Positions 35,115-47,306 are shown, numbered from the stretch's first letter. The stretch is 64,000 nt of DNA from Ananas comosus (GCF_001540865.1 NC_033641.1:5756603-5820602); one strand, 5' to 3'. The notes: generated from the letters alone by a model not told the origin. Numbers and translations are program-made.

Positions 35115-35356
35115 TTGTGCTCTCGGGGACCGGTCCCTGGTGGGAGAGACCGATCCCCGAACGCATAGGCAGCGAGGGAGGCTGAGAAATCGGCTAAGTC
35201 CTGGAAAACCAGCTCTCGGGAGACGGTCCCTGCGAAGAGAGACCGGTCCCCAGAGACCGGTTCCATTGAGGGAGATCGGTTGCATCGCGCGCAGCCTACG
35301 CAGTCCGCGGGAGAAGCTCTCGGGGACCGGTCCCAGGTCGGGGAGACCGGTCCCTG
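35115..35356 (+). repeat. Palindrome pairs in solo LTR E
   Basis: GACCGGTC-type cores start at 35128/35148, 35221/35241 and 35325/35345, each pair 20 bp apart, plus single copies at 35255 and 35274. The order matches the element A LTR. Confidence 0.8.
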
Positions 35357-36402
35357 ACTGTGAAAAATGCCCAGTCTGGGCAGTGCATTGGAAATAAAGT
35401 GGAGGGGCCTTGTTGTAATTGTTACAACATGATATAACCCTACCCCCTTCACTCCCACGGCCATTTTCACCTCCCGAACTCACTCCCCTTCTTTCTCTCT
35501 CTAGAACCCAAGCTCCAAGGCAAGGAGAAGGTGGAGAAAAGCTTGGAGAAGGTGGATTTTGGAGGTTTGGTGGTTCTAGAAACTCTCCAACAAGAAGGAG
35601 ATTGCTAAAACTTGGGCCAAAGTAAGTTTTTAGCATGTAGAGCTCTAGGGTTTGGATTTTAACCTTAGGTTTTGGAGTTTTGATCTCTTTAGAAGCTTTA
35701 GAAAAGTAATGGAGCCTTGAACACCATGAAACCATGGTTTTCTTGAGGTGCTCACATGGTGAACTTCTAGGGTTCACAATAGATGCCCTAGATATGGTTC
35801 CAATAGCTTGGAAATGGAATTAGAGAGCTTCCTAGGCTTAGGGATGAGATCAATCTAGGAGCTATTGCTATAGGGCATTGTTAGGGCTCAAATTTGGGAC
35901 TTTTGCCCTAGAATTTTTTGAGGGCGAATTGACCTCGTAGAAACCTAATTAAGGGTGTTCTCGACGCGTTGGACAACTCCGTTTGACGTTACGAAAATGT
36001 TAAGTATGGTTCATGTACAAAAGGCCTAATATGGCACTATTTTGGTTATAGGACGCAAAATCGGCTTTCGTAAAGTTCGGGAGTCATCATATTCTACACC
36101 TACACGACTACTCGAGGTAGGTGATGCATTCCAAGGACCTCGAAAATTTCTTTATGTCTAAAGTGTCATATTTGAACATATATGTATATATTGAGCATGT
36201 TGCATAGTAGGGTTGATTGTGAGCTTTTATGGCATGATTGTGAATTTAATTTCGTATGAAATACTTGTAAGAATATGAGAATTATAAATCTTATTTATGC
36301 ATAACAAGTGACAAAAACCTAGAAGAGTTAGTGAACAAAAGTGACACAAGAACATAGACCTAGTGAGTGACATTGAGGAGTCTCGAAAACTTAGAAAACA
36401 AG

Positions 36403-39400
36403 TGTCACGACCCGCGACCACCTGCCTATTTGGCCGAGGTCGCGGCGCCGCCGACAAACCGCCGAACGGACAGAGTTTCCCCTATACGTCCTAGGTGTCG
36501 CAATCAAAACAAAACGTCCTAGGTGTCGCAATCAAAACAAAACAAGTGGTTCCGACCAGGAACAGTATTCAATCACAGATTGCAAATGGAAATGTATCAA
36601 CAACATAACACATCCTATGGTATTACAAACATTCGCCACAGTTTGCATTTTACATTACATTCAACCTCCAAATGCAATTAAGTTATTACAATTAATATTA
36701 CAAATTTGATACATTGTGTTCCTTTCCCTTTCCTATACCCCTAGGCTATGCCGACTCGGGGTACCTCCATCTCTAGTCCTGGGGTAGGGCGCTATCTATG
36801 GAGCTACGCCTTTGCTTCGCGCCGTCGCGCCACTCACGTGCGAACCTGAAACACCCCAAAACAACGTGGGGTGAGAACCAACTCCATGGTTCCCAGTGGG
36901 TACGACCACTCAAGGGAAAAGCTCGACCGATAGGTCCAAGGAGGCACTGCAATCATGTTAGTCCAAAAACATCTACAGATATATATATCGTAATGTAATT
37001 ATGCAACTAACAGATAACATGCCTCGGGATATGCAATATGAATATCATGCAACTATGCAACTGTATAAACAACTAGTAGATATGTTGATTCTACGTTCAC
37101 TTTGCTAACTTTAGCTCATTTCATTCAATTCTAAGGTTTCTATTACCTTAGGTTCTCAACTCAAGTTCAACTTGCTTCTAAGGTCTCTATTACCTTAGAT
37201 TCTTGCCTCGATCACTAGCTTATAAGGTTTCCATTAACCTAATCAAGCTAACCACCCGACTCGGCCTCGAGTCAATCATCTGCGGATAGTCCGCGCACTA
37301 GCTGCAACTCAGCCTGGCTGCCATCGTAGCCAACCGCAAATCTGACTTAACCATCTGGCGGCGAACTCATCGCATCGAATCCAACAATAACTCAAGTCAT
37401 GATTTAGCCATCTGGCGGCGAACTTATCGCACCTTACCCAACAATGGTTTCAGTCGTGACTTAGTCGTCTGGCAGCAACCACATCGCTCTTACCCAGCAA
37501 GGTTCAAGTCAATCTAGGCGATATCATCCGATAAGCGAATGGGCGAGGAGAACCACACATACCCAATTCTCCCTTATTCTCATAGCATCTCGGGCGAGGA
37601 GAACCACACATACCCGTTGAATCACTGCCAGGCGAGGAGAACCACACATACCTGCAGTTAGGATTCGCTTGCCATCTCTTTTACCACAATTTCCACCGCT
37701 TCTTTTGCGGACACATCACTTGGGATTCCGGAATCCATTTCACAACTCAAGGGTTGGTCTCAAACCCTATATTATTGACCTATCTAGGTCCAATGTCCTG
37801 TTCACCCTAGGTCCAACTGACTCTAGGTTCAATGCCTCTATCACATAACCTAGGTTTATTTTAACTCTAGGTTCAATCCATAACCTATGTTCACGACACT
37901 AGGTTAATGCCACACACCTAGATTTAGTTAACTCTAGGTTCATTCTCAACCTATATTCTTTAACACTAGGTTAGATGCCACTCGACCTATGTTTAAAAAC
38001 ACTAGGTTCATTATCATTCATGTTTAACCTATGTTTAATACACTAGGTTAAGTGCCACTCGATCTATTCGACATCCTAATTGTCCACATCAAGTTCAACA
38101 GATATCCACATTTTATCTAGCATGCATTATATGATGCCAACATGCATATTCCTTCTAACATGATCTACAACATGTTAACATTCATGTTTTAGCTAGCATA
38201 TTTGCATTATGTCATTAATATGCATTCTTTACAATATGCTCACATGCGTTATTTAGCATTATTTACATGCATCATCTACATGCATCATCTAGCATTTTTA
38301 TAACATGCTCATCGTGCATTTTATGGTAGTCATAGCATAGCAATTAATATGCATTCACCTAGCATTTAACCCTTGCATTCATCTACCATTTATATGCATC
38401 AAAATGAAACCACGTTTCTCTTAGACATAAGGGCGACCTAGTCGCTTCGGTAAGCACAACCCACCTTAGCTAGCTTTCCGATTGCTCGTCGACACTTGCA
38501 ATTGGCCTCCCGCGGCACTCGGCACTCGTTTGGGCCCGATTTCATAGTTGCTCTCCAAGAGCGCGCCGCTTCGCCGTTTCAAGTGCTAAAGGTCTTTGCC
38601 TTATCGTTACGGTGCTCGGGACCCGATTTCACGATTTATGGACGTCGCCTCGGCCTTCCAGGCGAAAACGAAGCTCCAAGCTTTCGTTTCTTCAATATCT
38701 TTACAACGGCTTGTCGGATTGCCGAACCGACTTCGCCAACGTGTTTCGTTACCTATCAATTAGGTTTACAGAGGGTCAAATGAGATCAAACCCTCCCAAA
38801 TCACAAAATCCTATTTTGGATGCCCTAGATGTTATTACTACCAAATCCACCAAATCGATCCATGAAATGGGAAAAAATCATCTAAATAGCATGCTAGGGT
38901 TCCGTTCAAACCAACCTTAGAGATCAAAAACCTATCTCTAAGGATCTACCATGAGAGAGCACCAAGCTTACCTCTCTAGGCTTGCTCCAATGGAGAGAAG
39001 AAGATGATGAGGATGATGATGATGATGATGATCCTCTTCTTCTCCTCTATCTTCTCCTTCTTTTCTTCTCTTTTCCTTTCTTTCTTTTCTTTCCTCTCTT
39101 CTTCCCCTTTGTTCCTCTTCCACGATCGGAGAGAGAGAGAGCGACAGTGAGGGAGAGTGAGGGAGTGAGAGAGAGAGAGAGAGAGAACACCTCTCTAATA
39201 ATCCCCTCTCATTTGTAACAAAATGCCATTAAGTCCCTCAATTTTTCATCTCTTAACTAGCCCTCACTAGGCATTCTGCGCGCGGAGGGACCGGTCTCCC
39301 CAACATGGGACCGGTCCCAGAGGACCTTCCCCGATTCCTCGCGTTCGGGAACCGGTCTCTCCTTGAGAGACCGGTCCGCCGGAGACCGGTCCGCCCACCA

Positions 39401-39740
39401 GAGACCGGTCCCCGAGAGCTCATCTCGCGGGACTTAGCCAATTTTTAGCTCTTCTCACTAGTGTCACCTGCGAGGACCGGTCCCCCTGCTGCCAAGGACC
39501 AGTTGCCTCAGCAACCCCGCAACCCTCAGCTAATGGGACCGGTCTCTCCCTGCCAGAGACCGGTCCCCGAGAGCAAAACAAGACAAAATGCAGATTTGGC
39601 ATCTTTGCTCTCGCGGACTCCATTCCAATGCACTTTTTGGTTTTCGTGCATCCATAACTTTTCCAAAATTTACCCACTCGACAATTAGTCGATTCTGGTC
39701 GAAGTGCAACTCTCGAATTTCGAGAATTCACATTGTTACA
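36403..39740 (-). repeat. Element F 3' LTR (left, 3338 bp)
   Basis: Runs from TGTCACGACCC to CATTGTTACA. It is longer than its partner partly because of a 28-bp tandem duplication at 36487-36542. Internal repeats: GCGAGGAGAACCACACATACC-type units three times at about 37555-37655, and TCTGGCGGCGAAC units before them. A GA tract lies near 39130-39190 and palindrome pairs at 39289-39566. Confidence 0.92.
39285..39568 (-). repeat. Palindrome pairs in element F 3' LTR
   Basis: GACCGGTC-type cores start at 39289/39309, 39350/39369, 39384/39403, 39475/39497 and 39537/39558, so spacing is 19-22 bp with 20 most regular at the first pair. The right LTR repeats the arrangement (45801/45821 and following). 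The cluster lies about 180-450 bp from the LTR 5' end. Confidence 0.8.
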
Positions 39741-39753
39741 TTCTCTCCTCCTT
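39741..39753 (-). promoter_or_regulatory. Polypurine tract of element F
   Basis: The minus strand reads AAGGAGGAGAGAA immediately before the LTR start TGTAACAATG, preceded by TTTCGAGGACGAAAC as in element B. Confidence 0.8.
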
Positions 39754-41326
39754 AAAAAGAGTTTCGTCCTCGAAACTCACTCATTCATAACTCCAATTCA
39801 CCCCTCATTTCAACTCATTAATTAATCGAGGGTTCCAATGCACTTTCGCACTCCGGAGTGGCCTCTTCCTTATCGGAATCATCCAAAGGCCCACTACGGG
39901 AGATGTGAGACCAAATTCACTCACATTTGTCACATGTAAGTCCAAAAGTGCATTACCACCATGCAAGGAACTGCTCTTGCATTATACACCCAATCGAAAA
40001 ATTTTACTCCGATTCGATCACCAACATTGCTTAAAACAATGTCGTTGGTGCATCGACCAATCGCGAGTGCTCCAATCCCAACCGGATCCTTGCTCTATCT
40101 CAAGATGGCACACTCTGGCACATCTCCAATCTTAATCCATAAAAGAGCATTATCCATGTGTCTCCTAGAGACCACTCTGTCACAACCGATACTAATCTGC
40201 TCATCTCGGTTCACCACAAGGGGTCCATAGACCACCAATCTCACAAAGGCCCATCGCCTAACCTGTCTCAATACACGTAACATCTCTCGCTCGCAAGCGC
40301 AGACCCAATTATCATCAGGCGACATTCTCATTGGAGAATTCGCACACACTCCAACCAGGAGCAACCAAGACCCCAAACCACATCGAATCCTCGGGTTGGG
40401 TCACCACACACACTGTGTGTCGTCAATCTCATGATCCAACACGTGGCATTCCACGCACTCGGGTCTAAACTCGGACTGCCGTCCTAACCAAAACTCTCCG
40501 CCCTACCTATAGGTATCGGGCTGCTGTCTTTCACAGCTGACTGCGCCTGCCCAATGGGCCCAGGCTCCACAGTACACAACTGGTCCAGGCACGAGTTGTC
40601 CCCAAGCACTACTCGCCAACATTGTCCTACACGACGTACTCTACAGAGCTGCACACTCTATCAGCTCCTAGGCACCTAGTGCGAGCCGCCAGCCCTCACG
40701 AGTGATCTATGGCCCGCTTCACACTTAGCCTTGCTAAAGTGCTACTGCCAATTCACTCGACCGGCTGAATCGAAACCGCACTCTACGAGTATCTATACTC
40801 GAGCGCTCTACACCTCTACAGCGTCTCACACGAAGTCTAGCATCAGGCAACTTAGTCTATGCACACCGACCACACGAGCACAACTCGCCTACCTCAACTC
40901 GAGGTACTACTAGGCCCACAGGCCAAACTCGGCTCTAATCGACCAATTTCGCAACAGTGGTTCATCTTCACTTTCGATCTACCGAATTCGCATCCGAAAT
41001 ACCCTTGGAATATTCGGGTGTCCCCAAACATCAAGGCTCAACTCTCGCGATCCACTATCCATTGCCTTGAGTGTCACTTCACTATTTCGTGCTCGCCATG
41101 AGTCCTTCCCTTGTTCAAGGATCATTACTAGCATTTTGCTAGGGCCATCGAGCTCTCAACCTGCTCCAGCAGATGCCACAATCTCACAATGCAAACATGC
41201 TTGGGTATTTACACTTGCCCTTTATTGGTCCTACTATACTAATGTATAAATAGTAGCAACTGACCACTCGTTAATATGCATGCTATGCAACAACTTGATA
41301 TCAGGAAGCAGCACACGCTTGCTTAA
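39754..41326 (-). other. Conserved non-coding tail of gag-only element F
   Basis: No protease, RT or integrase motif in any frame. It aligns in blocks with 22025-23997 of element B, including GGGTTCCAATGCACTTT near 39831, the CAAGCGCAGACCCAATTA block near 40293 and the TGGCATTCCACG block near 40444. The shared order argues that the region was already present in the common ancestor of B and F. Confidence 0.6.
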
Positions 41327-42577
41327 TTAACTCATACCTGCCATGGCATTATTAGTAGTCGCAGGCTCCTCCACCTGGGTCGCGTATCCACGGTCACTTG
41401 CTGCCCGCTGCGAACCCCTCGGTGGCATCATCTTCAACGTCCGCTCTTCCGACCATGCCGCGGGTGGCACACCCGCAGGCTGTCCCGGAGAAGAAAAGGC
41501 CGTTGCCAGTGTCAAGGTCTGGTCATACCCTTGCGGACACTCGTCCCGTACATGGCCCGGCTGCCCACAACGAAGGCACCTGCCATCGCGCAGCACACAC
41601 CGCCGAGCCCAGTGGGAACCTCCACAAATCACGCATCCTGGGGAGGATCGGTTAGAGGACGACTTCGAGTGACGCCTCGAACTTGATTGTCCACCCGAAT
41701 CGCTCGACCGTGGCTTCATCCCTCCCCGCTGACGCTCAGAAGACTCGTGCTTCTCACGCACGAAAGCATCACCGTGCTCTGCCAACAACGCTCGGTCCAC
41801 TACCTCCGCGAAGGTTGTGAGCCTAAGGATTTGCACCCTCTCATAAATCTCCGGTCGAAGTCCACGTAGGAACCAATCGGCCATATCCTCGTCATCCCGT
41901 ACCACATCCGGGACACAGTTCACGATACGAGAGAATTCCTGTTCTTATTCTCTCACTGAGCGGTCTCCTTGCCGCAGCTTCCTGAACCTGTCCTGAAGCT
42001 TTCTCTTTTCAGTATCGGGGAAGTAAGTCGAAAACACCAATCCCCGAAACTCCTCCCAAATCATAGGAGGGAGACTAGGCGATCGATTCCGTCGAATGCC
42101 TTTCCACCACACTTTTGCCGATAACTTCAAACAGTGCACGGCTAGGGGCACCTTGTCTCGCTCCAAGGTGTACAGTTCCTCGAAGAGCGTTTCCATTGAG
42201 TCAATCCACATCTCCATGATCCATGGATCAACATTCTCTCCGTCAAAGGTAGGCGGGTCAAACCTCTTGAAGGTCATAAGGGCCGCCAAAGCTCGCTCTT
42301 TCTCCGCCTCTAATTCCATAGGACCAGGGGCCACCGCCCCCGAATCCATCGTGATTCCTGTCGGCACAACGTGCGCTGCTACCGGTGCAGCCGCCGCAGC
42401 CTGTAGTGCCAACAACTCGTGGAGCTCCTTGATCTGCTCCTCCTGCCGCAGTACTACGCCCATGAGCGTACTCATTTGCTCGCGGAGCACCAGGTCTCCG
42501 CTTGCCTCGGACTGCTCAGGGACATCACCTATCCCACCCCGCGTCGATCTAGACGGACGTCGCCTACGCGGTGCCAT
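41327..42577 (-). pseudogene. gag of element F, one in-frame stop
   Basis: Gag protein of a Ty3 element; forms the particle and binds the element RNA. I choose the ATG at 42577 (MAPRRRRPSRSTRGG) because it aligns with the gag start of elements A and B; the open frame extends further upstream to 42673. Domains: coiled-coil-like Gln/Glu segment about residues 30-60; capsid about 110-260 with WIDSMETLFEEL, KVWWKGIRR and FRKLRQGD; zinc knuckle CLRCGQPGHVRDEC near 41507-41548 with a preceding CGGSH half-knuckle. One TAA at 41945-41947 falls where element A has tyrosine. The frame ends ATQVEEP...AMAGMS with a stop at 41327, where element A continues into protease. Apart from the single stop it is well preserved. 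Confidence 0.88.
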
Positions 42578-42915
42578 CTTTTCCTGAAACAGGGCAACTC
42601 GATTAATTCTCAACCCTCTAGGTCGAGAACGAAACGACTTAACATTGACATAAATCGGGCGAAAGTCACACAAAGGCGTCTATTCTCATCACTCGGTTTC
42701 ATATTGTCGCGCGCCAAACATGAACACCCTCGGTTGAGAATAACCACACCTCAAGTCTACCTCCAATATCCGTCATAGAAGTTTCAACACAACCCAATCA
42801 ATGAACCTTTCGCCATAAGTCACAAGTCCTCGTCTCTCACGAGTCTTATTCTCCTATGGTTTGCTATCCTAGGGTCTCCTAGGTCTGCCTAAACCATTCC
42901 CATTCTCTGCTTTAT

Positions 42916-42927
42916 GCTCTGATACCA
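42916..42927 (-). promoter_or_regulatory. Primer-binding site, tRNA-iMet, element F
   Basis: The plus strand reads GCTCTGATACCA, TGGTATCAGAGC on the element strand, eight bases inside the 5' LTR edge at 42936. Confidence 0.93.
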
Positions 42928-42935
42928 CCTCTATC

Positions 42936-45666
42936 TGTCACGACCCGCGACCACCCGCCTATTTGGCCGAGGTCGCGACACCGCCAACAGACCGCCGAAC
43001 GGACAGAGTTTTTCCTGTACGTCCTAGGCGTCGCAATCAAAACAATACAAGTGGTTCCGACCAGGAATAGTATTCAATCACAGATTGCAAATGGAAAGGT
43101 ATCAACAACATAACACATCCTATGGTATTACAAACATTCGCCATAGTTTGCATTTTACATTACATTCAACCTCCAAATGCAATTAAGTTATTACAATTAA
43201 TATTACAAATTTAATACATTGTGTTCCTTTTCCTTTCTTATACCCCTAGGCTATACCGACTCAGGGTACCGCTATCTCTAGTCTCTGGGGTAGGGCGCTA
43301 TCTATGGAGCTACGCCCTTGCCTCGCGCCGTCGCGCCGCTCACGTGCGAACCTGAAACACCCCAAAACAACGTGGGGTAAGAACCAACTCCATGGTTCCC
43401 AGTGGGTACGGCCACCCAAGGGAAAAGCTCGACCGATAAGTCCAAGGAGGCACTGCAATCATGTTAGTCCAAAAACATCTACAGATATATATATCGTAAT
43501 GTAATTATGCAACTAACAGATAACATGCCTCGGGATATGCAATATGAATATCATGCAACTATGCAACTGTATAAACAACTAGTAGATATGTTGATTCTAC
43601 GTTCACTTTGCTAACTTTAGCTCATTTCATTCAATTCTAAGGTTTCTATTACCTTAGGTTCGCAACTCAAGTTCAACTTGCTTCTAAGGTCTCTATTACC
43701 TTAGATTCTTGCCTCGATCACTATCTTATAAGGTTTACATTAACCTAATCAAGCTAACCACCCGACTCGGCCTCGAGTCAATCATCTGTGGATAGTCCGC
43801 GCACTAGCTGCAACTCAGCCTGGCTGCCGTCGCAGCCTACCGAAAATCTGACTTAACCATCTGGCGGCGAACTCATCGCATAGAATCCAACAACAACTCA
43901 AGTCATGATTTAGCCATCTGGCGGCGAACTTATCGCACCTCACCCAACAATGGTTCCAGTAATGACTTAGTCGTCTGGCTGTGACCACATCGCTCTTACC
44001 CAACAAGGTTCAAGTCAATCTAGGCGGTATCATCCGATAAGCGAATGGGCGAGGAGAACCACACATACCCAATTCCAGCTTCTTCTAATGGCATCTCGGG
44101 CGAGGAGAACCACACATACCTGTTGAATCAATGCCAGGCGAGGAGAACCACACATACCTGCAGTTAGGATTCACTTGCCATCTCTTTCACCACAATTTCC
44201 ACCGCTTTTTTTGCGGCTACATCACTTGGGATTCCGGAATCCATTTCACAACTCAAGGGTTGGTCTCAAACCCTATATTATTGACCTATCTAGGTCCAAT
44301 GTCCTGTTCACCCTAGGTCCAACTGACTCTAGGTTCAATGCCTCTATCACATAACCTAGGTTTCTTTTAACTCTAGGTTCAATCCATAACCTATGTTCAC
44401 GACACTAGGTTAATGCCACACACCTAGATTTAGTTAACTCTAGGTTCATTCTCAACCTATATTCTTTAACACTAGGTTAGATGCCACTCGACCTATGTTT
44501 AAAAACACTAGGTTCATTATCATTCATGTTTAACCTATGTTTAATACACTAGGTTAAGTGCCACTCGATCTATTCGACATCCTAATTGTCCACATCAAGT
44601 TCAACAGATATCCACATTTTATCTAGCATGCATTATATGATGCCAACATGCATATTCCTTCTAACATGATCTACAACATGTTAACATTCATGTTTTAGCT
44701 AGCATATTTGCATTATGTCATTAACATGCATTCTTTACAATATGCTCACATGCGTTATTTAGCATTATTTACATGCATCATCTACATGCATCATCTAGCA
44801 TTTTTATAACATGCTCATCGTGCATTTTATGGTAGTCATAGCATAGCAATTAACATGCATTCACCTAGTATTTAACCCTTGCATTCATCTACCATTTATA
44901 TGCATCAATATGAAACTACGTTTCTCTTAGATATAAGGGCGACCTAGTCGCTTCGGTAAGCACAACCCACCTTAGCTAGCTTTCTGATTGCTCGTCGACA
45001 CTTGCAATCGGCCTCCCGCGGCACTCGGCAACCGTTTGGGCCCAATCTCACAGTCGCTCTCCAAGAGCGCGCCGCTTCGCCGTTTCAAGTGTTAAAGGTC
45101 TTCGCCTCGCCGTTACGGTGCTCGGGACCCGATTTCATGATTTATGGACGTCGCCTCGGCCTTCCAGGCGGAAACGAAGCTCCAAGCGTCCGTTTCTTTA
45201 ATATCTTTACAACGGCTTGTCGGATTGCCGAACCGACTTCGCCAACGTGTTTCGTTACCTATCAATTAGGTTTACAGAGGGTCAAATGAGATCAAACCCT
45301 CCCAAATCACGAAATTCCATTTTGGATGCCCTAGATGCTATTACTACCAAATCCACCAAATCGATCCATGAAATGGGGAAAAACCATCTAAATAGCATGC
45401 TAGGATTCCCTTCAAACCAACCTTAGAGATCAAAAACCTATCTCTAAGGATCTACCATGAGAGAGCACCAAACTTACCTCTCTAGGCTTGCTCCAATGGA
45501 GAGAAGAAGATGATGAGGATGATGATGATGATGATGATCCTCTTCTTCTCCTCTATCTTCTCCTTCTTTTCTTCTCTTTTCCTTTTTTTCTTTTCCTTCC
45601 TCTCTTCTTCCCCTTTTTTCCTCTTCCACGATCGAAGAGAGAGAGAGCGACAGTGAGGGAGAGTGA

Positions 45667-45698
<32 letters not shown>

Positions 45699-46234
45699 AC
45701 ACCTCTCTAATAATCCCCTCTCATTTGTAACAAAATGCCATTAAGTCCCTCAACTTTTCATCTCTTAACTAGCCCTCACTGGGCATTCTGCGCGCGGAGG
45801 GACTGGTCTCCCCGACATGGGACCGGTCCCAGAGGACCTTCCCTGATTCCTCGCGTTCGGAAACCAATCTCTCCCTGAGAGACCGGTTCGCCCACCAGAG
45901 ACCGGTCCTCGAGAGCTTATCTCGCGGGACTTAGCCAATTTTTAGCTCTTCCCACTGGTGTCACCTGCGGGGACCGGTCCCCCTGCTGGCATGGACCGGT
46001 TGCCTCAGCAACCCCGCAACCCTCAGCTGATGGGACCGGTCTCTCCCTGCCAGAGACCGGTCCCTTAGAGCAAAACCAGACAAAATGCAGATTTGGCATC
46101 TTTGCTCTCGCGGACTCCATTCCAATGCACTTTTTGGTTTTTGTGCATCCATAACTTTTCCAAAACTCACCCACTCGACAATTAGTCGATTCTGGTCGAA
46201 GTGCACTCGGATTTCGAGAATTCACATTGTTACA
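42936..46234 (-). repeat. Element F 5' LTR (right, 3299 bp)
   Basis: Same ends as the left LTR (TGTCACGACCC to CATTGTTACA), with few scattered differences. It lacks the 28-bp duplication of the left copy and one palindrome unit near 45870. A GA microsatellite near 45674-45700 is longer than in the left LTR. As the 5' LTR it should contain the element's promoter. Confidence 0.92.
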
Positions 46235-47306
46235 ACAAGTGTAGCATGAGTCAAGAATATAATACTTAGAAAACAAGTGTGGCATGAGTCCAAAAATATA
46301 GTAATGTATATAACACGAGTGATGATAAAGAATGCAAAGAAAAGAATGATTGAGATATTATGACGTTTCAACCTTAGAGTTAAGGGTCATTTGAGCACGG
46401 TCTTCCTTAAAGTTAAGAAATTGATTGAACTTGGAATCCTCAATGTAGGATTGATCGTACTCACCTTTAGTCCTTACTCGAGGGTGGTAGCTCTCCCTCG
46501 GGCAATGTGCTCCGGAGTTGACATCACTGGGTTGTAGCGGGTATCTCCCCAGAGGACGGTCCTATCCGGTTGTAGCGGATATCTCCCCGGTTATTAGGAT
46601 TTTGGGTTTGTGAGTTTGTTAAGGGGGAAACCTACGGGTTAGCCAAGAGATTGGGTAAAGAAATTGTGATCCTGCATTCATCATGAGCATTATATCGAGC
46701 ATCGCATTTTTTATTGTTTAGGCATATTAGTTGCATTTGTTAGTTGGTTAATTTCTTTCCTCTATTCTATTATGCCTGATTAGACCTAATGGGATAGTCG
46801 GCGTGGTTGGTTGCCGAACCCACTAGGAACTTTGTTGTAGTTCTCACACCCCTATTTCCACAAAGCCGGGACCGAGCGAGCCGGCAGACGACCGCGGTAT
46901 GGGCATCGCGCCCTAGGTAGAGACCGCCCGAGATGTTTTATTTCATAGTCGCATACCCTTTTGATATATCATCTTTTGTATTTCGATGATTATAGTTGTT
47001 AAATGAAAGGACATGAATGATGTAAAAGAATTTATTTAATATCAATGTTATATTTTGGAGAAATGAGATGTAAAAGGAAATGATGCAAAATTGTAATTGA
47101 TTTCCTAAATGTAGTTTATTATTTTCACTATTGACTATTGCTTGCCATCGTGCAAGCCATTGTGTATGCTTCCGCTTATGCAAACTTTATACTCTATTAG
47201 TACCTGTTGTTGAGCCTTGGGCGGACAGGGGAGGCTCTGTCCGTTCGGCGTCTGTTTGATGCTCTCGAACCGGCCAAAAGGATCGGGCTCGGGGCATGAC
47301 ATCCTC

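Larger units (their letters stand above)
36403..46234 (-). mobile_element. Element F: complete gag-only LTR retrotransposon, TSD ACAAG
   Basis: A structurally complete 9832-bp element: left LTR 36403-39740 and right LTR 42936-46234, flanked by ACAAG (36398-36402 and 46235-46239). Read on the minus strand: 5' LTR, tRNA-Met primer site, gag with one stop, 1.6 kb non-coding tail, polypurine tract and 3' LTR. The internal region is only 3.2 kb and lacks protease, RT, RNase H and integrase, so it must depend on enzymes supplied in trans, like described gag-only (TR-GAG) elements. The two LTRs are nearly identical by eye over long stretches, making it probably the youngest insertion in the stack. 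Confidence 0.93.
31695..47301 (+). mobile_element. Solo LTR E (about 2.5 kb), TSD TCCTC, carrying two inserts
   Basis: Starts TGTAACATACCGAAACC and ends GGGGCATGACA, flanked by TCCTC at 31690-31694 and 47302-47306, inside the gag gene of element C. Removing solo LTR H (31813-35063) and element F (36403-46234) leaves 2514 bp, the length of the element A LTR, whose start and internal blocks it shares. It is therefore a solo LTR of the A family that later received two insertions. Palindrome pairs lie at 35128/35148, 35221/35241 and 35325/35345. Confidence 0.9.

Noticed and set aside
34956..35777. 273-codon minus-strand frame
   Set aside because: It crosses the end of solo LTR H and the palindrome cluster of solo LTR E; its repeated GTGP/RDRSP words are translations of the palindromes.
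39001..39215. Asp-rich then Leu/Phe-rich frame (82 codons)
   Set aside because: It translates a GAT and CTT microsatellite in the element F LTR; the same appears at 45488-45730 in the other LTR.
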